Source of the DNA: JBBDNV01 sp040877415
GTDB lineage: Bacteria > Planctomycetota > Planctomycetia > Pirellulales > PALSA-1355
Length of the DNA stretch: 36,511 bases
Assembly (NCBI GenBank): GCA_040877415.1
Contig: JBBDNV010000039.1
Coordinates: 1-36,511, forward strand
Direction: 5' to 3'
The position numbers and the translations under genes are program-made. Of this stretch, positions 8,201-15,868 are shown piece by piece (positions within the stretch are counted from its first letter, which is position 1; the number at the start of each line of letters is the position of its first letter). The notes beneath the pieces were generated by a model, which did no database searches, had not been told where the DNA came from, and worked only from the letters and a program-made list of their open reading frames with translations.

Positions 8201-9397
8201 CTATCGCCCGAGCCGGTGGCGCGCTTCGTCGGCCCAGGGGCTCGAAGGGGCCAAGCGCAAGAAGGCCTCCCAATGCGGAATCGCCTCGTCCGAGCGCCCT
8301 AGCTCGTCGAGTATGCGCCCCAAATGATAGTGCGCGTCGGCATAGTCGTCGTGGAACACGATCGCCCCCTCGAACGCGGCCACGGCCAGCTCTCGCTCCC
8401 CCAGTTCCGCCAACACGCAGCCTAAATTGGCCCGGGCCTCGACATAGTCTTCGTCCAACTCGATGGCCATGTAGTAGCGTTCGCGCGCGGCTGCCAATTC
8501 GTGCGTCTGGTAGAGCAGCTCGGCCAGCAGGAAACAAATCTCCGCGCGTGGACCGCCGGCGGCCAGTGCCGCGCGATACATTTCGGCCGCCCCGCTCAAG
8601 TCGCCTTCGTCCTCGAGTTGGCCGGCCGCCCGGATCAGCTCGTCGGGCGTCGCCGGCGGCTGCGGCCGTGGAGTGAACGCCAGGATATCGGCCGCTCGCG
8701 CGTCGCCGGCGGTCTGGGGCGGCGAATCGGCCGCGGCCGCTTCAAAATCAAATCGCAACTGGCCGCCCGGCTCGACAAGCCCGTCTTGCTGGCGCACGAG
8801 CAACTGCTTGCCCTCGACAACAATCGAAAGCTCCGCCAGCGGCCGCTTGACCTCGGGCAATTGGCGCGCCAGCGCCGCCAGCGTTTTTTCGATCGCCGCG
8901 GGCGTCATGCCGGCGGCCGCCAACTCGGCCAGCCGGCGTGCCGCGGCGACTTCCTGAAAATCGAAGTATGCCAGCTTCCGCACTTCGCGCGCCGGCACGA
9001 TCCAGCCCCGCCTTTGCCAGCGGCGAATCGTCGAGACGCTCACGTCCAACAGCCCGGCCAGCATGGCCGGCGTGTACAGGCTGTGAATCTCGTGTTCGCG
9101 ATCGACCAGGCCCAAGCGCTGCCAGAATTGCGATTCGCCGATGACGGCCAGCGCCCCCCGATCGATCGCTTTGCGCGCGGCGTCATCCAGGTCGTCTTTC
9201 CAGGATGAATCGCCCGGCGGCTCCTTTTCGCCCACGACCACCAGCGTGGCCGACGCGTCGGGCCGCTCGACCATCGTTCCACCGTGCTGGCGCACCAGCT
9301 CGGCGGCCTCGCGCCGGGACATGCCGGCCAGCTTGCCGACCAGCGCCACCCGCTGCCCCTGGAGCACCCCCGAACAATCGGAGCCAGTGGCCGTCAT
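8201..9397 (-). CDS. BRCT - MerR-type HTH - TPR fusion protein, putative regulator
   Basis: 398 residues. The ATG at 9397 has a strong AAGGAGG site 9 nt upstream. Three modules: residues about 11-95 resemble a BRCT domain (LQGQRVALVGKLAGMSRREA, HGGTMVERPDASATLVVVGE); residues 107-160 match a MerR-type winged helix (YTPAMLAGLLDVSVSTIRRW, then AYFDFQEVAAARRLAEL) with a following helix (GMTPAAIEKTLAAL); residues about 252-390 hold about four TPR units (GDLSGAAEMYRAALAAG, YVEARANLGCVLAELGERE, YADAHYHLGRILDELGRSDE). A MerR head usually joins a ligand-binding or dimerisation tail; here it sits between a phosphopeptide or DNA-end-binding type module and a protein-interaction scaffold. DNA binding is inferred from the HTH. 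Target genes unknown. Confidence 0.85.
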   Translation of the reverse strand: MTATGSDCSGVLQGQRVALVGKLAGMSRREAAELVRQHGGTMVERPDASATLVVVGEKEPPGDSSWKDDLDDAARKAIDRGALAVIGESQFWQRLGLVDREHEIHSLYTPAMLAGLLDVSVSTIRRWQRRGWIVPAREVRKLAYFDFQEVAAARRLAELAAAGMTPAAIEKTLAALARQLPEVKRPLAELSIVVEGKQLLVRQQDGLVEPGGQLRFDFEAAAADSPPQTAGDARAADILAFTPRPQPPATPDELIRAAGQLEDEGDLSGAAEMYRAALAAGGPRAEICFLLAELLYQTHELAAARERYYMAIELDEDYVEARANLGCVLAELGERELAVAAFEGAIVFHDDYADAHYHLGRILDELGRSDEAIPHWEAFLRLAPSSPWADEARHRLGR

Positions 9398-9592
9398 CGC
9401 GCGCCTCGCCTCCTTGCAGTCAGGAGCATTTCAGTTCAATCAGCGTCGCGGCATGGGCGTGCAATAGCGCCGTCGACCACCCCGCGCGCGAAGCGTAGTC
9501 TGGCAAATGCGCGAGGGGGTGTCAAATCGCGCACCTCGGGTGCGGCCGCCTGGCCGGCAAACCGCTCTCGAACGCCAAACGGCCGGTTTATA

Positions 9593-9629
9593 CAAATAGG
9601 GGCACCGACCGCGTGTGGTCAGTGCCCCT
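9593..9629 (-). terminator. Terminator hairpin downstream of the YTV-type gene
   Basis: Read on the minus strand, AGGGGCACTGACC and GGTCGGTGCCCCT form a 13-bp stem with one mismatch and a 6-nt loop, followed by ATTTGTATAAA. It lies 38 bp past the stop codon of the minus-strand gene that ends at 9667. The tail is T-rich but not a pure T run. Confidence 0.6.
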
Positions 9630-9666
9630 GGCGCTGGCTTGTGATTGATCGTCGGCGAATCGTCGC

Positions 9667-11094
9667 CTAGATCGCCTTTTTATCCGCGTCACTACCCGCG
9701 TCCGGCGCGGTCGGTTGGTCCGTTTGGTCTGCCGGCTCGCTCGGTTGGCTTTTTTCGCCTTCGGTCTCTTCATCGACCGGGCGCGGCATGTCTTCGTCAA
9801 CGGGCAAGCTCGGAGCGTCGATCGCGTCGGCGGGCCGCTCGGCACCTTGTCGCGGCGCGGCCGGCGTCGGCTGTTGCGGCTGTGGCGCAACGGCCGAGGG
9901 CGGCGCGATCACCCTGGTCGGCGCGGGCGAGGTGATCACGGTCGGCGGCCCGTAGCACGGATCCGGCGGACACGGATCGATGGGAACCCGCATCACCACC
10001 ACCCGCGGCACCTGCCGCACGTACTTCACCGGGATGCGCTTCTCCACCAGTCGCGGAATCTGCACCGTTTGTTCGAAGGCCACCATCTTGCACACCTGCA
10101 CCCCAACCTGCTCGACGTGCTCTTCGGTCACCATGCGGCACGTCGTCACGGGAATGCGGCGCACCACTTCCTCCTCGACCATCTTGCACACCTGCACCGG
10201 CGTCTGCTGCTCGACGCGCTCGACCACCTGGCGATAGGTCGTCACCGGCACGCGGCGAACCTGTTCTTCCTGGACCATCCGGCACACCTGCACCGGCACG
10301 CGCCGCACGACCTCCTCGTCGACCATCCGGCACACCTGCACCGGCACCTTGCGCGTCATGACGCGCCCGACGTAAGTTGTCTGCGGCACCTGCTGCGCCA
10401 CGATGTTCGGCTGCCACGTGCGGTACGAGGCGACGCTGGCCGGGCCTTGCTCGGGCACCCAGGTCAATCCGCCGCGCTGATACGTCGAAGCGCCCGTCAG
10501 CGGATCGACTACGCAACCGTTGGGAAGCCAGCGCAGCCGCGTGTGAGTCTTTCCGGGCGTGATCACCTGCTGGTCGACGAACCCGCCCTGATCGACGTAG
10601 TTGGTCGTGTAGGTCGTCACCGGTTCCATGACCGTGTACGCCTCGTCGCGTTCGGCCGTTTCCACGACGGGCCGCTGAACGACGTATCGCTCCTCGCGCT
10701 CTTGCGTTTCATACACCGGGCGGGAGACGGTGTAGCGTTCTTCGCGCTCGCTGGTCTCCGCGACCTGGCGCACGACGTCGTAACTCGAGTCGCGCATCTG
10801 CGTTTCCCACACCGGCCGCTCGACCCGGTAGCGCTCCTCGCGCTCGCTCGTCTCGGTCACCGGCCGGGCGACCGTGTAGCGCCGCTCGCGCATTTCAGTC
10901 TCGTAAACGGGCCGATACGTCGTCTGCTTCTGCTCTTCGTAAATCGTCTCGGCCTCGATGCGATAGGCGGTGATCTCCTGCTCGTCGTAAACCGTCTGAT
11001 ACACCAGACGATATTCCTGGCAAAACGCCTGCGCAAAAGAGCTTGCCGCGCAGGCCACCGAAATCACAAGTGCAAAAGCCCGAACCATGTCCAC
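9667..11094 (-). CDS. YTV-type repeat protein, probable secreted cell-wall/envelope protein
   Basis: 475 residues with a signal peptide (MVRAFALVISVACAASSFAQ). The ATG at 11088 (residue 3) has AGGA at 5 nt and may be the true start. Residues 28-157 contain about eight tandem units of 16 residues with the pattern Y-x-V-x-R-P-V-x-E-T-x-E-R-E-E-R. Residues 250-345 contain six further units of 16 residues of a different pattern, VPVQVCRMVDEEVVRR, with cysteine at the same place in five of them (255, 271, 303, 319, 335; tyrosine in the third unit). A linker with CVVDPLTGASTY separates them. The tail from 381 is proline- and acid-rich. Tyr/Thr/Val-rich, cysteine-bearing YTV proteins are reported from planctomycete cell walls, so a crosslinked surface-layer role is likely (inference). 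Confidence 0.85.
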   Translation of the reverse strand: MDMVRAFALVISVACAASSFAQAFCQEYRLVYQTVYDEQEITAYRIEAETIYEEQKQTTYRPVYETEMRERRYTVARPVTETSEREERYRVERPVWETQMRDSSYDVVRQVAETSEREERYTVSRPVYETQEREERYVVQRPVVETAERDEAYTVMEPVTTYTTNYVDQGGFVDQQVITPGKTHTRLRWLPNGCVVDPLTGASTYQRGGLTWVPEQGPASVASYRTWQPNIVAQQVPQTTYVGRVMTRKVPVQVCRMVDEEVVRRVPVQVCRMVQEEQVRRVPVTTYRQVVERVEQQTPVQVCKMVEEEVVRRIPVTTCRMVTEEHVEQVGVQVCKMVAFEQTVQIPRLVEKRIPVKYVRQVPRVVVMRVPIDPCPPDPCYGPPTVITSPAPTRVIAPPSAVAPQPQQPTPAAPRQGAERPADAIDAPSLPVDEDMPRPVDEETEGEKSQPSEPADQTDQPTAPDAGSDADKKAI

Positions 11095-11568
11095 CCATCC
11101 TGCTCGTTTGGGAGCAATTTCTAGCTGCGAGAAAAGGGACTGGTTTCCTGCAAGTTTTTTTTCAGCCGCGGCGCGCAGAATCGGGACCGCGCGACGCGCT
11201 TACTAGAGTCTGGCGGAGTGATCGAAGACACGCAAACTTTTTGCGCGGCCGATCGCACAACACCACGCGAAAGTATTGCTCGCAGAATGAGTTGCAGCCG
11301 GAAAAAAAATTCAAGTTATCGGCAAAGCCCGACCGACGACACGGCGCCGGTGAAAATCATAAGCCGTTATATTATAACAACTTACGGCTATAGAATTACC
11401 TAACCGGCAAGGTCTACCAATCGGTTTTGCCAGCACGGGCCGCACGATCCGGTCCGCCCCCTTGCTCGCGTGAGCATCCCCGGAATTCACCAGCCCGAAG
11501 CGCCAGCGAGGGAGCGCTTGTGAACGCCCTGGCTTTTCCCCTCGCTGGCGCTTCGGGCTGGTGCAGTG
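11095..11568. other. 474-bp intergenic stretch: YTV-gene leader, AT-rich island and an inverted repeat
   Basis: No convincing gene. It should hold the promoter of the minus-strand YTV-type gene. The interval 11361-11399 is conspicuously AT-rich in a GC-rich setting and contains AGCCGT (11362-11367) and ACGGCT (11384-11389) as inverted arms around TTATATTATAA. On the minus strand this includes a perfect TATAAT at 11376-11371 but no good -35 hexamer. The right end carries the palindromic repeat described separately. Confidence 0.5.
11488..11563. repeat. Long perfect inverted repeat (25-nt arms), dispersed-repeat family A
   Basis: Arms at 11488-11512 and 11539-11563 are perfect reverse complements and contain CCCGAAGCGCCAGCGAGGG; the loop is 26 nt. 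The element begins 5 nt after the stop codon of the minus-strand HEAT gene. No T run follows, so it is not a classical terminator, but it would form a very stable 3' hairpin. A degenerate copy of the same core is found at 19236-19260. Confidence 0.85.
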
Positions 11569-12597
11569 TTAGTGTGCCGATTCGGGCGCCGCGCGATTTT
11601 CGAGTCGCCGCACCAGGCCGGTGGCCTCGATGCGGATTTCGCCCGACGCGCCGCCGGCCAGTAGTTTTTCCGCGGCGGCCTTGAGCTCGCCCAGATCGGC
11701 ACCGCGGTTCTTCGCGGCCAGTTGTCCGCCGGCCCGCAGCGCGTTGATCGTGATCAGCGCCCGTTTGAACGGCCGCAGCTCCGGTTTCTTCTCGATATCG
11801 ACGCCCGCCGTTTCCTGCTGATCGAGCATTTCCAACAGCACCGGCAGGGCCGTCCCGTCGCCGCGCTGCGAAAGTCGCGCGGCCGCGTTGTAGCGCACGT
11901 TGGGGTTCGCGTCTTCGATCATGAACCGCAGCTTTTCCAACATGCGCGGGGTGCCGATCACACCCAGCGCCACGGCCGCGATGCTGCGCGACTGAGGATC
12001 GTCGTCCGCGGCCGCCTCGAGCAGCACTTTTTCCAGCTCGGGGTTGTGGGAAAACTGTCTGTGTTCGCCGCCGACGTTGTCGGCCAGCCTGGCGATGCCC
12101 TCGAGCGCCGCTCGCCGCACGTCCGACTCTTTTTCGCTGCGCACCGTGCCGGCCGCTTCGATCAAGGTCGGCAAGCCGTCGGGCACCTTGAATTCGCCCA
12201 AAGCGCAGCACAAATAAATCCGCAGCGTAAGCGGGTTTGGCTTCATGCTCGCAGTTTCGATCTCGCTCTTGAGGATATCGGCCAATTGGCGGGCCAATTC
12301 GGGATCGGTCGAGAGCGCCCCGCGGCTCGACCCGCGTTCCGCCCGCAGCGCATTGGCCAGGTTGAACGCCGCTTGCCACCGGGCCTCGTTGTTGCGCGAC
12401 AGGGCCCGCACGAACGCGTCGCGATCGTTGCCCTTATGCGCCAGCCAGTTGAACAGAACCCAGATCATCACCACGACCACGACAATCACGCCGGGCACGA
12501 CGAACAATTGCACGATAAAGCCGGCGCTGGGCGGTTCGACCGGCGGCAAAGCGTCGTCGGGCGATAGCTCCGGCGAGCGGGACGGGTCGAAGGACAT
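11569..12597 (-). CDS. Membrane-anchored HEAT-repeat protein
   Basis: 342 residues from the ATG at 12597; the open frame extends upstream to 13062 but that part runs antisense to the lipoate-ligase gene and is not protein-like. One transmembrane helix near residues 27-50 (FIVQLFVVPGVIVVVVVMIW) follows a proline-rich cytoplasmic head. The rest is helical with HEAT-like repeats, for example ESDVRRAALEGIARLADN, DDPQSRSIAAVALGVIG and DANPNVRYNAAARLSQRGD. No catalytic motif is seen. It is probably a protein-interaction scaffold at the membrane. It sits alone, divergent from the lipoate-ligase-like gene (125 bp between starts). A strong inverted repeat follows its stop codon. Confidence 0.85.
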   Translation of the reverse strand: MSFDPSRSPELSPDDALPPVEPPSAGFIVQLFVVPGVIVVVVVMIWVLFNWLAHKGNDRDAFVRALSRNNEARWQAAFNLANALRAERGSSRGALSTDPELARQLADILKSEIETASMKPNPLTLRIYLCCALGEFKVPDGLPTLIEAAGTVRSEKESDVRRAALEGIARLADNVGGEHRQFSHNPELEKVLLEAAADDDPQSRSIAAVALGVIGTPRMLEKLRFMIEDANPNVRYNAAARLSQRGDGTALPVLLEMLDQQETAGVDIEKKPELRPFKRALITINALRAGGQLAAKNRGADLGELKAAAEKLLAGGASGEIRIEATGLVRRLENRAAPESAH

Positions 12598-12722
12598 GGC
12601 TGGCACTCGGAGGCTGGATCGGTGATAAAGTAAGTTTAGGGTGACCTCGCCAGGCGTCAAGCGCACGTGAATCCGCCCCGTTTCGTCGCGGTCAATCACA
12701 CCCATCTCTCGAGTCACTCTCC

Positions 12723-13442
12723 ATGGACTTGTTCGATTTGACGCTCGGCACGCCGGAAGAAAACCTTGCGCTGGACGAGGCTTTGTTGGACGAGGCCGAG
12801 GAAGCGGCCCGTCCGCGCGAAGCGCTGCGGCTGTGGGAAGCCGCCGAGCCGTTTGTAGTGGTGGGCCGCAACTCGCAAGTCGCCGAAGAAGTGCGTCTGG
12901 CCGCGTGTCGCGAGCGCAACATCCCCGTTTTGCGCCGCTCGAGCGGCGGCTCGGCGATTGTCGCGGCGCGCGGCTGCCTGATGTACGCCGTCGTATTGAA
13001 TTACGAGCTGCGGCCCGAACTGCGGCCGCTCGACCTAGCGCACCGCTTCGTGCTGGGCACAATGCTCGAAGCCTTGCGGCCTTTCGTCCCCGCGGCGGCT
13101 CACCAGGGAACGAGCGACCTGACGCTGTCGGGCGTCAAATTCTCCGGCAACAGCCTGCGTTGCCGCCGGCGCAATTTCCTCTATCACGGCACGCTGCTCT
13201 ACGATTTCCCGCTGGCACTTGTCGAGCGGTGCCTGGCGATGCCGCCCCGCCAGCCCGACTATCGCCGCAGCCGGCCGCACCATGCGTTCCTCGCGAACTT
13301 GCCCGCCGCCGTCGGCGATCTGCGACAAGCCATGATCGGCATCTGGCGCGCCGAACCCACCAACCGAGATTGGCCGCGGTCGCGCGTGCAAGATTTGGTT
13401 GTCACGCGCTACACTCAGGCGGACTGGAACTTCAGACGGTAA
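12723..13442 (+). CDS. Lipoate-protein ligase A family protein (BPL/LplA/LipB fold)
   Basis: 239 residues. Characteristic segments: LALDEALL near residue 16, LWEAAEPFVVVGRNSQ at 37-52, VLRRSSGGSAIV at about 69-80 (the RRxxGGGxV lipoyl/ATP loop, with the third glycine replaced by serine), LSGVKFSGNSLRCRR (the K-FxG-Sxxx loop) and NFLYHGTLLYDF. The fold attaches lipoate or octanoate to the lysine of E2/GcvH proteins. The C-terminal accessory domain of E. coli-type LplA is absent, so this is a short form, which in other bacteria may be an octanoyltransferase or amidotransferase. The exact reaction is not decidable. No lipoyl synthase or E2 gene is nearby. Confidence 0.87.
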   Translation: MDLFDLTLGTPEENLALDEALLDEAEEAARPREALRLWEAAEPFVVVGRNSQVAEEVRLAACRERNIPVLRRSSGGSAIVAARGCLMYAVVLNYELRPELRPLDLAHRFVLGTMLEALRPFVPAAAHQGTSDLTLSGVKFSGNSLRCRRRNFLYHGTLLYDFPLALVERCLAMPPRQPDYRRSRPHHAFLANLPAAVGDLRQAMIGIWRAEPTNRDWPRSRVQDLVVTRYTQADWNFRR

Positions 13443-13487
13443 GGGGCTCCGTTGCCGCTGCTTGCTTGTCAAGCTGTGTAGAAGCAA

Positions 13488-13510
13488 CACGGGTGGATAA
13501 GCCACCCGTG
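13488..13510. repeat. Short palindromic element, CACGGGTGG type
   Basis: CACGGGTGG (13488-13496) and CCACCCGTG (13502-13510) form a perfect 9-bp stem with a 5-nt loop. It lies 46 bp past the lipoate-ligase stop and just before the family B repeat, in a convergent gene junction. Confidence 0.65.
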
Positions 13511-13521
13511 GCACCAGCCTC

Positions 13522-13604
13522 GTAGGTCAGGGCTCGCCCTGACAACGTCGCTGATAACGTCCCATCCCCACCTCGGTTGATCGTCAGGGCAAGCCCTGAC
13601 CTAC
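13522..13604. repeat. Inverted pair of palindromic units, dispersed-repeat family B
   Basis: Arms at 13522-13543 and 13583-13604 are reverse complements with one mismatch. Each arm is itself nearly palindromic (GTCAGGGC and GCCCTGAC). The right arm ends 2 nt from the stop codon of the minus-strand vWA gene, so the element lies between two convergent genes. The same family is present at 22916-23026. Confidence 0.85.
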
Positions 13605-13606
13605 AC

Positions 13607-15868
13607 CTACACCAGCCCCCACTTCTTGCGCAGGTACCACTCCACGCTGATCAGGACGATAAACAGACCAAAGAAGGGCCAGGTGTCCCACGGCGTGAGC
13701 TTGACTTGGGTCTCGATTTCCATTTCCTTCGGCTGCTGCTGGATGCGGCCGAGCAGTTGCGACAGCTCCTCGGGCGCAAACGACTGGCCGCCGGCTTGCT
13801 TGGTGATCGCCGACAGGCTGGCCAACAGCGTCGGATCGGCCACGGCGTTATCCAATTCCAGATCCTGCTCGAACACCAGGAATCGGCTGCCGGCGCTACC
13901 CAATGCCGCGCCCTCTTGACCTTCGGCCGTCACGGCGATCGCATAATCGCCGGCCGCTTGGGCCTCGTCGAACGAGCCGGCGACGCGATCGCCCTGGCGC
14001 ACGAGATTCACCTTCTGAGTCGAGCCGTCGGGCAAAGTCACTACCGCCGTGAAGCGGGCTTCGGCCAGCGATTCGCCCTCGGGGGATCGAGCGCCGGCTT
14101 CGAACGCGACGCGTTGGCCGCGCGAGAATCGACGTTCGGCGAGCTTGATCCACACCGTGCCGTCGGATAATTCGTCCTTGCGCGCCGACCACAGGATCAC
14201 CTGGCGCCAGAATCGCTTGTGCTCGGGCGCGAAACCTTCCATCCACCAGTGCCAGGTCGTGTCGCCGGCAAACGCCATCACGCGGCCGCCCGCCTCCTGC
14301 ACGACCAACAGCGGCCGACCCTCGGACGTTTCGGCCAGCACCTGCGCGGCGGGCTTGGGACGTCCCAACCGGTTTGCGCCTTCCAGCGGCGGCAGCCTGG
14401 CCCAGGTCGCCTCGGCATTTTCGCCCAACGCCATCAGATAATGCCGACGGCCCACCGGCTCGGTCGGCTGCACCTTAATCGGGCCGGCCAGTTGCACGTC
14501 GCTGCGAATCGGATCGCCCGGGCGTTGCCGCTCGCGGGCGTCCATTTCCACGGGCACGAGACCCACGAGCGGCGTGTCGGCGTAGCCCCCGGGGCCGAAC
14601 GTGTGAAAGCCGCCCAGCATGACCAGGCCCGCGCCGGCGCCTACCACGTTGGCCAAGGCTTGCAGCTCCTCGGCCGTCAGTTGCGACGAATCGACGTCGC
14701 CGATCATATACACGTCGTACTTGCCGGGCGCAAAGCGATCGGCCAGATCGACCGGGCGCGCGCTGGGATCGCGCGGGTCGAGGCGCACGAAATCGACCTT
14801 GATATCGGGCGAGGCGTCGAGCGACCGGCGCAGGTAAATCTGATCGACGCGCAGCGCCCCTTCGAGATAGAGCACGTTGATGCCGCCCTTGAGCACGGTC
14901 ACGAACGTGCTCATTTCGTTGTTCGTGGTCACCAGCTCGCCCGATTGGTTCGGCACGCGCAGCGTGACTTTGTATTCGCCGGGCGTTTGGGGAATCGTGC
15001 TCAACTCGATCGGCACCGATTGGCCGCTCTCGGCCGTCTTCAGCTCCTGGCCGGCCACCGGTTTCATTTTGCCGGCCGTTTCCTCGAACAACAGTTGCAC
15101 GGGCACGGCCTGATTGCCAAAGCCTTCGATGCGGGCCGTGCCCCGCACGGTCAATTCGTTTTTGACGTACACGGCCTGGTTGACGGAAAGGTCCGCTAGC
15201 GCCACGTCGCGAGCCTGGCCCAGCCCGCGGGCCTGGCCGAAGGGGAACGTATACAGCGGATACCCGAGATCGGCCAGACGCCGGGTCGGTCCTTGCGGCG
15301 CGACGTCGCGGGGAGCATACGCCCGCTGCGCGCCGTCGCTCAAAAGAATTACGCCCACCAGGCGCTTGCCGGCTTCGCGGCGCAGCACGTCCTCGAGCGC
15401 GGCGCCAATGGCCGTTTGCTGGCCGTCGGGGGCGTCGCCCAGGTCGAGCCGCCCGCCGGAAAAACGAAGCGCGTGCAGATCGGAGTCGAAGGCGTACAGC
15501 TTGACCTCGAAATCCTCGGCAATCGCGGCCAGCGTGGGGGTCGCTTCATCCACCGCCGCGCGCAGCATGTCAAAGCGCGATTTCCCCCCCACCGCGTCGG
15601 CGATCATCATGCTGCGCGATCGATCGGCCAGGACCACCAGCGTGGCCGATTGCGGCTTCGATTTCGTGTAAACAAGCGCCGGCCGCAGCATGGCGAACAT
15701 CGCAAGCGCGATCACGCCCAACCGCAAAAGCATCAAGATCCAGCGGCGGCGCGGCGAGAGCCGGTGCCGCGGCAAGCCCAGCAAGGTGAATAGCAGGATC
15801 AAACCGAGCGCGATGCCGCCGGCCAATCCATATCCGCCAACCGGGTTGAAGTACCACTGGCTGTTCAT
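13607..15868 (-). CDS. Large vWA membrane protein with glutamine-amidotransferase-like domain
   Basis: 753 residues. Two N-terminal transmembrane helices (about 13-33 and 43-63) precede a vWA domain whose MIDAS is intact: D82, S84, S86 in ADRSRSMMIA. A beta-sandwich-like region follows (about 240-330), then a class I glutamine-amidotransferase-like domain at about 350-560 (YDVYMIGDVDSSQLTAEEL, GLVMLGGFHTFGPGGYADT) without a visible catalytic Cys-His pair, and a final transmembrane helix (FGLFIVLISVEWYL). It overlaps the upstream BatA-like gene by 4 bp (ATGA type), indicating translational coupling. Together with MoxR and DUF58 it forms the standard AAA/vWA cassette of planctomycetes, thought to act in protein maturation or complex assembly at the membrane. 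Confidence 0.88.
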   Translation of the reverse strand: MNSQWYFNPVGGYGLAGGIALGLILLFTLLGLPRHRLSPRRRWILMLLRLGVIALAMFAMLRPALVYTKSKPQSATLVVLADRSRSMMIADAVGGKSRFDMLRAAVDEATPTLAAIAEDFEVKLYAFDSDLHALRFSGGRLDLGDAPDGQQTAIGAALEDVLRREAGKRLVGVILLSDGAQRAYAPRDVAPQGPTRRLADLGYPLYTFPFGQARGLGQARDVALADLSVNQAVYVKNELTVRGTARIEGFGNQAVPVQLLFEETAGKMKPVAGQELKTAESGQSVPIELSTIPQTPGEYKVTLRVPNQSGELVTTNNEMSTFVTVLKGGINVLYLEGALRVDQIYLRRSLDASPDIKVDFVRLDPRDPSARPVDLADRFAPGKYDVYMIGDVDSSQLTAEELQALANVVGAGAGLVMLGGFHTFGPGGYADTPLVGLVPVEMDARERQRPGDPIRSDVQLAGPIKVQPTEPVGRRHYLMALGENAEATWARLPPLEGANRLGRPKPAAQVLAETSEGRPLLVVQEAGGRVMAFAGDTTWHWWMEGFAPEHKRFWRQVILWSARKDELSDGTVWIKLAERRFSRGQRVAFEAGARSPEGESLAEARFTAVVTLPDGSTQKVNLVRQGDRVAGSFDEAQAAGDYAIAVTAEGQEGAALGSAGSRFLVFEQDLELDNAVADPTLLASLSAITKQAGGQSFAPEELSQLLGRIQQQPKEMEIETQVKLTPWDTWPFFGLFIVLISVEWYLRKKWGLV

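Noticed and set aside
7983..8537. In-frame upstream extension of the polytopic membrane protein
   Set aside because: Overlaps the 3' end of the BRCT-MerR-TPR gene on the same strand and reads as Arg/Gly-rich shadow; the ATG at 7982 has a ribosome-binding site.
11218..11403. Small open frames in the AT-rich intergenic stretch
   Set aside because: No ribosome-binding site, no family resemblance, and codon use unlike neighbouring genes.
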